The position numbers and the translations under genes were made by a program. A DNA stretch of 64,000 nt from Gonatopus flavifemur. Taxonomy: Eukaryota > Arthropoda > Insecta > Hymenoptera > Dryinidae. The stretch is taken from positions 42,614,001 to 42,678,000 of the forward strand of contig JAFFJZ010000002.1 in assembly GCA_018340375.1 (NCBI GenBank). The letters are read 5' to 3'. Each line of letters starts with the position of its first letter. The stretch's first letter is position 1. A model generated the notes under the pieces. The model did no database searches. It was given only the letters and a program-made list of their open reading frames with translations, and was not told where the DNA came from. Shown here in pieces: positions 49,845 to 61,860 of the stretch.

Positions 49845-50771
49845 CACTGTTAAAAATGTTTGTGAATTTAATATACGTTCATAGAAAAAACTACATTAAT
49901 TTTCAAGGGCGCTATATGAATTGTATTCCACATTTGGATGTTGAAAAATCAATCACATATTTCATGAACTTCAAACAAAAGTTTTGAAATTCATAACAAT
50001 TTGTGAAAATTCATAACTGTAGATATTGAATTTCTGTATTTATTTGAATATTGGAAAATCAATCACATATTTCTCAAATTTCAAACAAAGCTTCTGATAT
50101 TCACCACAGTTTATGAAAATTCATATCCCGATATATGCGATTATCCCGAAAGTGTGTGAACCTGAAATTCGCCGATCTGTTGAAAACTATTAGGTTTTGA
50201 GAAATGACTAGAAAGTACTAGTTTTCAATAAATCAGGAAATTTCGGGACAATCGTGGTCTACCCTTCCGATGTGAATTTTTGTAGGGAAAATTACTTGTT
50301 GTAAAATCAACATCACTAATTGTGAAATCAAATCACGCAGTTCTAATAATTCGCTCATATATGTATTTTCATTTTCAGAATTTTTTGTATTAATTTTGTA
50401 ACAAAACATGATGAAATATTCAGGAGGGATTTTTAAAATTAAATAACGTGGTGTTGAAAATTCATCGTAAAATCAAATCACGCGATTCTAATAATTCATT
50501 CATATATGTATTTTGATTTTCAGAATTTTTTGTATTAATTTCACACCATAACGTGATGAAACATTTTGGAGGAATTTTGGAAATTAAGTAATATAGTGTT
50601 GAAAATTCATGCATTTCTTTACATCGATTTTTATAATGTTGTGGCTTGAATTTCAAAATTCTGTCTATTATTTTGGGGATACAAAAATGTTTGAAAATTG
50701 ATACACAATTGTGTGTGTTAATTGCTTCCAAACTTTTTACATAAAATTCCGAACAGATTTTTCTAACAGTG
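49845..50771. mobile_element. CACTGTTARAAA element with TA duplication
   Basis: CACTGTTAAAAATGTTTGTG at the left and the inverse of CAGATTTTTCTAACAGTG at the right, TA on both sides (49843-49844, 50772-50773). Inside are direct repeats such as GGAAAATCAATCACATATTTC (49945, 50055) and AAATCAAATCACGC-TTCTAATAATTC (50325, 50470). No transposase seen. Confidence 0.75.
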
Positions 50772-50773
50772 TA

Positions 50774-50940
50774 GGACAGAGATATAGGAAAGCTCTCGGA
50801 TAAAGTATGGGATTTGGGACTCTCCCATATTCTTGCCAGACCACAGTCAGACCCTGTCAATCTGGTAAAAATATGGCAAAAGTATGGAAGAATCTCAATT
50901 CCCTAATACTTTATTCGAGATCTTTCCCATATCCATGTCC
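50774..50940. repeat. 167-bp imperfect palindrome
   Basis: AGGACAGAGATATAGGAAAG then CTCTCGGATAAAGTATGGGA is answered by the inverse of TCCCTAATACTTTATTCGAG and CTTTCCCATATCCATGTCCT. It abuts the TA at the end of the previous element. Confidence 0.7.
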
Positions 50941-51050
50941 TGTTCTTTTACATTTGTTGCAGTGGTCTTGCGAGACTTATCCGACTCATCAGACTGATGC
51001 TAAAGTATTTTTTTTCCCCCCGGGTCATCAGTTAAATTTCAGCTAATGTT

Positions 51051-51294
51051 CACTGTTAGAAATGTCTTTAAATTTAATATATTTTTCAAGTACATTTGTA
51101 AATGGAATTTCCAATTTTTGGTAATTGAAATGAGAATTCATTTGCTTGTAACTGAATTTTTAATTTTTGCTATATTATATTACACATTCATATATATTTT
51201 CGTAACTGAAATTTCAATAAATTTTTCAGTTACGTAAATAACTTTTGCCTCCATTCCATGTAATTGGAAGTTCAATCAGAAATTTCTAACAGTG
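51051..51294. mobile_element. CACTGTTAGAAAT MITE
   Basis: 244 bp with CACTGTTAGAAATGTC at the left and the inverse of CAGAAATTTCTAACAGTG at the right. It shares its tip and the following TTTAAATTTAATAT-like stretch with 49845-50771. TT flanks both ends. Confidence 0.75.
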
Positions 51295-52956
51295 TTGCTA
51301 AGGAATTAGCTGATACAGATAAAAATCTCCCTCCGTGCGGTGTAGTGCAGGAAGATGTAATCCGGAACAATATAGTTCGGAACGGTGTAGTTCTAATCCA
51401 GTTCAGTTCAGATTTGTGCAATAAAATAATCGCTCTGCATTCATAAGTGCAGTTCAAATTCCGTTTAGTTTGGATTCGTGAACTACACAATTATGCTTAC
51501 TACGAAATCGCATTGTAACATTATAGAACTGTTTTCTTCTTCTCCCGCATTTCATGAATCCGTTTCTAGGTGCATCAGGAATTTGGAGTAACTGTCAACT
51601 CTTTTGTACTGTTCCATTCATGTATACCAAGCTTTTGTCTCTGTTGTTTTCTTCTCTCATCTTTTCTTAGTGTATGATTATTTGAATTCAAAGGACCGCT
51701 GAACTCGTGAATGAATAAACACATAAATTCGTTGTCTATTCGTAAGTGTGTAAGATCTTGATTACTTTTGAAATGAGATCATAGGCAATGAACGAAATGA
51801 TCTCGAGTCAAATCAATAAATCCACATACAATCAGTTCAAACATTCCTTATTGAAATAATCTATCGGTACGATTTTGCCGTGTTGCAGCACTGAAGAGTA
51901 ATGCATTTTCCAGCTAAATTTTGTTTAATTTACATTGAATTCTTCCATTCGAGTATATTTCATTGTATTATTTTTCAGAAAATTTCTGCAGTCGAATGAC
52001 AGCGCATTACACAACGAATCTCATCCTTTCTCTTTTCCCGTGAATCTCAAGTGACATTGATTATCACAATTTATTATATCTATTTCATTACGCAAATTGT
52101 ACGGCGTTACAATAATTATTCGCGCTCACTTGTTGAATTATTATTATATCTTTCACTGAGAAAATATATTTCAAGGGTTCCACATGGAACTTGCATATAA
52201 TTGTTCTACATTCTCAGCAACACAAACACATTCAACTCCAAGGTTATGGATGAATTACATAAAATCGCTTTTCAATATAATTTTCCACATGGTTGCACTA
52301 TTTTGAATTCTTAAAAGGCGATTATAATTTACGTAACAAATGAACAGTGAAGTCGAAGGAAGAATAGAATGATGCGATGAATGAGAGGATCAAGTAGTTA
52401 CAACGCTCAATGCATTCGATGATGTAATAGAAATGGTGTATATATATGATTTGATATATTTTATGCTTATTTGATGAGACATTACCGGCTATTGAGCGTT
52501 TAGGAATCTACGATCACGATAATCCATTCCTAAAACCTCAGAAGAAGTATTTTCATTCAGATTCCCAACGCTTTACTTCACACTAACCATGAACGATAAC
52601 CATGGGTCATTCGTGTCCAACTCGAAACGGAGAGTTGTTTCAAATTGGTTGGTTGATTTAAAGGTCGAAAGCTCACAATTTTGCATTTTAATGAAAGAAT
52701 TATGCGGAAACATCTACTATATTGTTATTCTCCTGCATTCTTTTCTCCTCAAACAGGTTTAAAATACGAGGATCAACGTTTTCGAGGTCAAGTTCAAAAA
52801 TACTGTATTTTCTTGAATTATTTTTCTTTTAAATAAACTATGATTCATTTCATTTCTTTCGAAAATTTTCAAGTGCTAGGAAATCCAGGAGATCACAACG
52901 TTTTTCTTTGTTCTGTTGCATAAATGTTGAAAAATAAGTGCTCAAGGGGGAAAATA

Positions 52957-53209
52957 CATCCCAGATAGAAAACCATGCCCTAAATATTTTGTAACATAAC
53001 GTGCCGTAAACATACTATCATAAACTTCGCTCAGATTGCAATGATGCATAAAATGTAAACATTATGTCTTCATTATGGTACCATCACCTCGTTTTGCAAC
53101 CAATAACGATGCTTTATGCGGAAACACCTTGGTACCATGATGCAAACATTTCTTGGCGTGCATGTCATCATTATGATGGCATTTTTGAGACATTTTACTA
53201 TCTGGGATG
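52957..53209. mobile_element. CATCCCAGATAG MITE with TA duplication
   Basis: CATCCCAGATAGAAAA is answered by TTTTACTATCTGGGATG, with TA at 52955-52956 and 53210-53211. The body repeats ATCATAATGA/TCATTATGATGGCAT and GGTACCAT words. Confidence 0.8.
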
Positions 53210-53392
53210 TAAACGTACGGTTTTTAAGAATTTATTACGAAAAATTGGCTGAGGATCCATCAATGAAACAACGCACATCTTGAAATCTACGTTTCAAACT
53301 ACCTTCATAATTTTGTTGAAACAAAAATATTCCAAAATAGCGGAACTACAGCTGCTAGAAGTTGGTCTCTCGTTTTTGCGCCGTGCAGCCCA

Positions 53393-53648
53393 CACTGAGG
53401 AAAATTTCCTTGTACAATTTCCCATCATTGCTGGTATATTTGGGATATACTCTAAAAATGACGAAACACGCTGTCGATTATGTGTGAACTCTGCAATCAT
53501 TCTAGCTATCTTCACTCGCTTTGGTCGTAGATGTTAATAGAATAACAGTTCAATTTACCGTGTTTGACAGTACATTTTATAGTTTTCAGGTTATATCCTA
53601 AATTTACCAGCAATGATGGGAAATTCTACAAGAAAATTTTTCTCAGTG
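53393..53648. mobile_element. CACTGAGGAAAATTT foldback MITE
   Basis: CACTGAGGAAAATTTCCTTG at the left and an inverted right end CACTGAGAAAAATTTTCTTG, followed by AATTTCCCATCATTGCTGG in both arms. CA flanks both ends, as for 14311-14602, which has a similar tip. Confidence 0.75.
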
Positions 53649-53906
53649 CACAGGCCTCAATTTTTTCCTCAAATCTAAAAACCAAAATTCTAGCGTTAAA
53701 ATATGTGAAAACGCATAACTTGACGGAGTCAAAACAAATGAAAATAAAAAATTGAAAATTCTGGAGCGTTTTGAAAAAAACACATTTTTGTTTTGAATTT
53801 GAATAAATTTTATTTGTTGTTTTTCTCTCCGTCAAGTTGTGTGTTTTGATATATACTTTGACGATAGAATTTAGATTTTTTGATGTGAGACAAAAATTGA
53901 GACCTG

Positions 53907-54218
53907 CCCAACCAGAAATTTACCACAGGCGCAGTACTGCACCAATACTGGCACGGTACTGGCATTTGTCTGGGATGATAACGCTTTTTTGTACTGGGGA
54001 TTCAGTACTAATACTATTATTATTCGCAATCAGTGCAGTGCTTGTACTGGATCAGTACCTGGCCGATATTAAGCTCTCAGTACTGGTTCATCAGTACAGG
54101 CATAGTACTGTATTTTTATGTATCCAGTACTGATCCTGTACGTGTTGACCGAATTTTAAAGACCCAATACTGGCACTGTACTGCACCTGTCGTCAACATT
54201 CGGATTTTTCTGATTGGG
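53907..54218. mobile_element. CCCAAYCAGAAA MITE of CAGTACTGG words
   Basis: CCCAACCAGAAATTTACC at the left and an inverted right end CCCAATCAGAAAAATCC, with TG on both outer sides. The body carries about a dozen CAGTACTG / CCAGTACTGG / ACTGGCAC words in both orientations. Confidence 0.75.
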
Positions 54219-57200
54219 TGTAGGATGCACAGCGCAAAAACGAGGTACCAACTCGTATTTCCACCATTTTGAGATACTTTTGTGTCGAAAAAATTGTAAA
54301 GATAGTTTTGAATGTATATTTTAAAGTGTGCTTGTATTTTCCCCCTTCGACTCCCTTTTTACAGATTTTTTTTGAGGTACTTTAAAATATGCAGGGCACG
54401 AATGACCCATGATTATCATTGACAAGTGCTAAAAGAAAACAACACATTACCAGTTGAGAGTTCACATTGAATAACTTTCATCATAAGTTCGACATCCACT
54501 CATGCCTGATAAACAACATAAATGTTGAAACGCGAGTATTTCTGTACATCGACTCTACTTTCTTCTCTAAAATACTTTGCACAGTGTTTTTATTATTTTC
54601 AACCCTTCGCCACCCTTTCTTACCTTTCCAACAAAGTCCATTCAATGATTCACGGAAGTCGATTGAATTTTATTGCTCCCCACAATATTCGTTCAAATCT
54701 TTCCTACCTTTAGCGTTTTACAAATCCTTCTTTCGTTCTTTTCTGAATTTCTTTTTCCTCCGTTATTTCAAGAATCCGTGAATACAGCATTCATCGATTT
54801 TCCGTCATAATTATTGAGATTTCATCGGTTAATTGTGTTCAAGGATATGCATATATACGTTAGCGCATTTAAAAACAATGAATTTTGTTTCATTACTCCT
54901 CTTCTTCTGCGGAGAAAAATATTATCTCGTTATCCAATGTAATTAATTTGAATTTGATATTCTTGTGAAAAAAAAAAAAAAAACAGATACCCCGGAAGGA
55001 TTATTTCAAATAATATTTCAAGAATATCGAGATTTGTTGAGATTTTTTTTTCCACGATTTTAAACAAAGAATCTTCCAAGTTGAAGTTTCTACGAGATCA
55101 TCGGGTAATAATAATTGAATGTAGATATACTTCATTGTATTATTTTTCACATCATATCGAGGTACGTTGTTACATTCCATTGAAGCCATTTATCATGACA
55201 TCGCAGCGCACAATGATGTATAGCCAAAAGAACACGGGAAATTCTATCATTTTTCGAAAGCTCGTTGTGAAAATGTTTGATGAAAAATCGAAATTCCTCT
55301 CAATTTATAATTTTTATTTACTCCCAAGTCCCACGTCACGCGTGTGTGATACGTGTGTCGATATACGGCAGTGAATTTGGCATTCTTCACACGTAGAGAG
55401 CATCATAAATCACAGGATTGATTGATCTTCCATCGATGTCATCATTCACAATTAAGACTGCATACACTTACTTTAGAAACTTGTTTTCAGAATTAAATTC
55501 ATCTACCTTACAAATACGGTTACAAAAGAATCATTTTTCCTCTCGGTGAATATTTCGGATTGAGGGTTGTGGATGATTCGATATCATATTCGTTGGATAC
55601 GTTTCAATCACTCGAGAAAGGAAGATGATAGATATTTACGTGTATACTCTCGTTGTAATTCACCGAGCACGAAAATGAAATTCCTATATTGGTAAATTAT
55701 TTGTATGTATGTATGTGTATGTATACGAACCGAGATCAAATCGGCCATTCCTTTCTTTGGAAGCAGTCTCCACGTATGCACGTACTACCGAGCTTCATTC
55801 GTGTTTGTGAGACGCATCGCGGTAACCGAATTATTCTTTCCGAGTTCATTCCTATCGATTCACAACGATTTTGTTGGTCCATTATCATTTTTCTCATTCA
55901 TTTCTCTCGATATATGTATGTAAGGTATATTAATAATAACATATCGATACGTAAATTAATATCATTTGAATCATCGAGAACACATATCCAAATTTGTTTC
56001 CATTAGAGGGAAATATAATTCGATATCGAATTTTTATATAATTTTGTAGAATTAATTTGAATTTTTCAATTAGTAACATCACATTTCAACGTATACCAGC
56101 AGAATGATTGTTACAGATTTTAATGAATTTCATCACGAACGTGAGGAACCTCGGTATATTGTTTGTGGATTTTTTTTTATGTATTCGGAAATAAAACGAC
56201 AATTAAACATTTACTTATTCGATGAAATACATGTGTTGCGTTGTTGTGGTGTTGTTGTCGACAGAGTGAATGTATATAAAATATATGAAACCTAGTGTCG
56301 GACTTTGTAAGGAGCTATATCACTTCTCTCTCGATTCCACAAAAATCATTTCACATTATATATCATTGAAATTGTTCTTACCATGCTACGGAATGTGTTT
56401 GATCTATATTTAAACTATGGTTGAATTCGTTTTGTGCAGATCTGGAAAGCGTGTTATGAGATATCTCTATGTCTACGTACTATTCGAAATCTAAAAATTA
56501 TTTGGCGATGTGTGGTTTACTTTAAGATTCATGGTATTATACTAATTAATTGTATTACATATCCAAATTTTCAACTATGAGGGAAGGGTGGAAAGAGGAA
56601 GCCCCCACCTGCCATAGCTATGAAGATACAATAGCTATTTATGTATATAATGGATTCTATAGATTTGGATACAATGGGGTGAGTGTGGGGTATATGTTTG
56701 CGAGGAATCCAGGGTAAAATTGGAAGGAAAAACTGCTCGCAGCAAAATGCTCACGTTTTGTAAAACAACATTCGATTCGAATTGCCAGGCATCGACCTAC
56801 TGATCGTTACAAATTAATATTCGCTTGTATTTTTGTCCTCTTTATCTTTTTTCCTTTCTCTCCTTCTTTTTCGTTATTGTTTCATGATTTTCAAAATCGA
56901 TACGATTGATTTATTCTCACGTTAACACACGTATACATCCAGGGAAAATAATATGTTTCGTTCCGAGACGCAACTTAATGAGCAAGAATTATATCATTAA
57001 TCAATTTTTCTGGCATAACAAACAAGCCGGTTGACACCTGGCGTCGTGTCATCGTATAATGGTGGTTGTTCGTCTAAGGATCACTTTTCCCCGTGGTACG
57101 TCTTCGTGTCACTTATTCATTCCTTTCTTTTCTGTATTGTTCATAAACCTTTCGAAATGTTATACAAGATCCACATCGAATTTTGAAAAACAAAAAAGAC

Positions 57201-59044
57201 AAAATGAGACGAGATGCCGTCTTTCCCACAAAATCAAGGAATAAAATGATACTGAATTTTCGTCGTTCTCTTATCCTAGTTAGTCGCCCTTGTCCGGAAT
57301 TGGCTCGTCGTACGTAACTTACACGTGACGAACGACGAGACTGTAGGGAGACTTCGACCGTCCCTTCCATACCTTTTTGTTCATTATATATCGTTTTTTC
57401 TTTTTTGCTTTCTGTTTTATCTTTTGTTCTCTTTGACTACCCTCTTTTTCCTCAGAATAATGTATTTTGCAAGCACTCTAGTTGTATGCATATGAACTCA
57501 CGTAATGTCCATCGCATCATCGCTAAATAAATATTAAATAAAAAAATATATCATCGAGATTTTGTACGATATATCAAATCACTTTCTAAAAGAATACAAC
57601 AATAACTGATATCATCGGTCACAAAGAAAAATAATGAAACAAAAGAACATATTACGTATCGAAGCATCGTTCACCGAATATCAATTCATTCGTGTATCGA
57701 TATCTTTTATGTCACCTTTAAAATCCTTCTTAGACATAATTTACAAAGTTGTTCGCAATTTTTCATCAATGTGAAAATCATCAAATTCATCCTATTATTG
57801 AACAAACACAAGCAATATTCATATATGATTTCAAACGTATCGAAGAAAAGTGTCAGTTCCTGATGCTTCAAAATAATAATATTCAACTTACGCAAGAATA
57901 ATATCCTAGATACATATAAAGAAGAAGAAATTCAAGTATTTTACTTCAACGATGATGGGATGTATGAGCGAGAAAAAGTTCTCAATAAAAGTAAAAGAAA
58001 ATCTAAGGAGTTTAGAAAGACCCGAAGACGCATAAACATAGGGGAAAATCTTCGTTAGAGTCACTCTGATTCGTTGTAACGAACTGATATATCGAGTTAT
58101 ACGAATATTTTGTATATTTGGGTATGCGTGTTACTAAAATTATTGTTGTGACTGGTGTCATTAGTGTTTCTGTTGTTTCTGGCCATGCAACGATTAAGGC
58201 TTCACTAAATAAATAATATTCCTCCTTTATTCATAGCCGTAAGTATATATCGTTATCAATATAAAACGACGTGGTGGCGTTTTATTGAGAAACGACAACA
58301 ATTCATTTTAATTTATGCGATATGGAACGATTTTTTATGTTATATCCCTTCCCCTCTTTCTGCTCTGATATCTCTTTCTTTTCTTCACTCATGTGCTAGC
58401 GTTGTTCCACCATTGTAGAACAATAATCTGAGTATCCACGTAACATTTTTCTCACATTTCATTGTAGATTATTCTCCAATACAATGTACAAAAACATCTA
58501 TCCGATCTTGAAACTACAAAGAATTCTCAGAATCCCCTGGAAGGCACAAAGGAAAAATTGCATCCAATTTTCCAAATAGGAAATGCATCAATTTTGGGAA
58601 ATCATTTAGAATTGGATGACAAAATTATAACCAAGGAAATAAAATATTATTGATACAAATTTCTACATGACTTTTGATTTCACAGAAAGGTTTCATTACT
58701 TCAGATACAAGAATAGTAGTGAAATTTACCATATTTATGAAAATTATTAAAAAGTTGATTGGTTCTTCTTTGATGATAGTCTCATAAGCAAATTCTTACA
58801 ATATTCAACATAGATTTCAATTGAATTCGCTTTAAATGAAGAGAAGCAAATGTGCTGTTTCCGAATTTTAATGATCTTTACTATACAGTATATAATAAAA
58901 AACTCCATTGTCACCGTACTATTAACAAATTCTCCAGCAAGTACAGTTGTAATTGATTCACCATCGTGGAAATTCCACCCACGTAAATATTACATACTGA
59001 GAAAAAAACGTCATGGAATGATTACTAGAAATACAATCTGATAT

Positions 59045-61860
59045 ACCAAAACAGGAACCATTTCTCCAGTCCGTTAGCGAATGTGTACAGAAATCCGTAG
59101 CTACTCGCATGGAAACATTTCGCTGAAAAATTGTCTACAAAATCATCAATCATCTCCCAAGAACATAGCATTTCCTCTGCAAAAATTCGAAAAACTCTGA
59201 GAATCTCTGAAATTTTTATGAAAAACCTGATAGATTTGGGACACTCTGCACAGACTTTTCCAGAGGTGATTTCATTGTTTTCAGACAAACGAAAACGAAA
59301 TTGCGCTTTGAACAAATTCTGACAGAACTTTGATAAGTTCTCAACATTTCTCTGATTATTTAAAAATGTTGCAACGCTATGAATACATTCATATGCTATA
59401 TTCAAATCTGCCGTACAACGGAAAAACCTTGTCAAGTCGCATTTTTGACGAAAATGAGTTTTTTATATCATTGGATTCTTTAGAAAATCCTCTGTTTTAT
59501 AGTATTTGCAAAAATTCGAAATGACAAATACTTCCAGAGTAATAGCGATAAAAAAACAGGAAGAATATGAAGCAATTATGATAGAAAATGTCATAAGTAA
59601 CAGAGGATTTGTGAATTGCTTCGAAAAGGTGACGAAATTTCTGGAAATACAACGGAAAAAAATCGTCAAGTACTTTACGCGAATTTTTGGTTGTAAAAGA
59701 GCCCGAGAACGGCTCGCGATACAACGCAACAACATCGGATGTACTTAGGTAGTTTCTTTCGTTGTAAATAGCTCGAGTTCAGCCCTCTCATACTTGGGAT
59801 AAGACACCTAAGTACTTTCCGATAATCCTCGTCTGTCTTCGGCTGAACTCGGAAATATTTCGTTCAGATAACTATGAATAAACTCTGAAAAATCTCGCAT
59901 TTTGTTTGCAGAAACTCTGAGACATTCTGAAATTTTGATGAAAAATTTAATACATTTAGAATATTTTGTCCATACTTTTTTCAGACTTCATCACGGTATT
60001 TTCATTCTTCTTCCAGAGGAATAGGAACGGAATTGCGCTTGGGAAAATTCTAATAAAACTCAGATAAATTTCTGACGTTTTAAAAATTGTTATATTTCAT
60101 GAGTAGATTCATATGCTACATCCGAATATCATATGTGAAAAAATGCTTGAAAATTGAAAATTTTTTTTCAATAATCAGAGAAATGTTGGAAATTTATTGG
60201 AGTTTTTTCAGAATTTTTTCAGAGTGCAATTCCGTTTTTATTTGTCTAAAGAAAAGAATGGAGAACTGTTATAAACTTTGGAAAAAATCTGAAAAAAGTC
60301 TGTACAGAATATTTCAAATTTATTAGATTTTTCATCAAAATTTCACCGTTTGTCAGAGTTTTCACAGAGAAAATGCGATGTCTCTCAGAGGTTATTCATG
60401 CTTAATTCAGCGAAATATTTCCGAACGAGTTTCATAAAGCACACGCATAATGTGATAAGAAATACTAAAGTAATGGACTGTATCACAAGCTCATCCTGGT
60501 TATAACTAGCTTTTTCCTAACCAGGAAAGAATAATTTTGTATGATTACATGTGACCATCGCCCTTCTGAATTTCGGATTTGATCCATATGATCAAATGTA
60601 TGATCAAATGAAGTCACACAAAATGATTTCTTTTCGGGATGATGATTGGTGTAATTCTTCAGTAATTGAATTATGTTAGTTGTACTAGATTGAAAAGGTA
60701 TCAAAGTATAGGTTATCTGTCGATGAATGAACATTTTCAATAAAAATTAATCGAAAACTATAAAATAAACCTGTTACAATTTGCAAGCAATTTCACAAAT
60801 TTTCTATAGAAGGAATTTACTTCTTTCGACAGTATGCTCTTTGCAATAAACATTGGTTTATTCTTAAAATGTTTCATCTAAAATCAAGATCATTGGAAGG
60901 GGATGATGTACTTAGGTAGTTTCTTCTGTTGTACGGCACCGTGATCTCGAGCGCTTATACTTGGAAAAAAGCCGCAAGTGACTTTATAGCTTTTTTCGCT
61001 AGTATTTTGGAGAAAAAGAAAATCTTAAGTCCATTTTCATATAGTTATCGTCAGAAATGTTAATTTGTCTCTGCAGAATTGAACAAAACGCATCCGGTTT
61101 CCTATAAAAAGAATGTTACATTTATAAAAACTTCATCCTATGACAGAATAATTTTGTTTTCCGCAGTAAAAAAAATATTGACAATTTATCAGAGTCTTAT
61201 TCGTCCGCAAAAAAAATGAAAATGAAACTCTGATAGAATCTGAAAACATTTTGCAGGGGGCTTCAACTCTATAGGATGACCCTAAATCATATTCTAATTA
61301 AGGACAAGTTTTCTAGTATGGTGGCGCTTTGATCGTACTGAATCGAGGTAACCTCAAAATTATGCTTATGTATTTTGATTTTGTAACATCAAAAGTATTT
61401 CAATGATAAAGTGTGAACAACAATTCTAAAAACAAATTATACGTGTCAAGATATAATTTGGCTTTAGAATTTTCTCATTTTCACACTCGATTGTTGGAAT
61501 ACTATTGATGTTTCGAAATCAGAATAATTTTGAGGTTACCCTGCTACACGAGGCCGCCATTTTGATTTTTAGTTCGCATGAAAGTACCCCGCTTAGAGGG
61601 CGCAGAAATCAGTCCAAATTTATTTTACTTTTATAACGTTGAGTTGTACCCCCCTGACATTTTGACAACAGTCTGTACAAAATGTCCTGAATTTATTCGA
61701 TTTTTCATGATAATTTCCGTGATTCTCGGAGTTTTTTCAGAATTATGCAGAGAAAATGCGATGTTTTTCAGAGATTATTCATGGTTTTATAAAAATTCTT
61801 CAGCTAGATGTTTCCATACTGGTGACCGAGTGAAAAAAAATTTTCAAAATTTCATATGAA
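59045..61860. repeat. Repeat cluster with a CAGAGAAAATGCGATG unit
   Basis: A unit of about 250 bp with GAGAAAATGCGATG, TTATTCATG, TCTGTACA and AATTGCGCTT/AATTCCGTTT landmarks appears at about 59100-59420, 59880-60130, inverted at 60150-60430 and again at 61660-61830. TGTACTTAGGTAGTTTCTT occurs at 59740 and 60908. Open frames up to 136 codons cross it, but none resembles a known protein and both strands are open alike. Confidence 0.55.

Larger units (their letters stand above)
52590..54420. repeat. 1.8-kb composite inverted structure
   Basis: CGATAACCATGGGTCATTCG near 52594 is answered inverted by CGAATGACCCATGATTATCATTG near 54399, and AGGGGGAAAATAC near 52945 by GTATTTTCCCCCTTCGA near 54340. 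The centre is filled with separate foldback elements at 52957-53209, 53393-53648 and 53907-54218, and an inverted pair at 53649-53906. Confidence 0.55.

Noticed and set aside
59025..59748. Open frames of 75-136 codons on both strands
   Set aside because: They lie in a repeat unit that is open in several frames and resembles no protein; related repeat copies do not keep the same frame.
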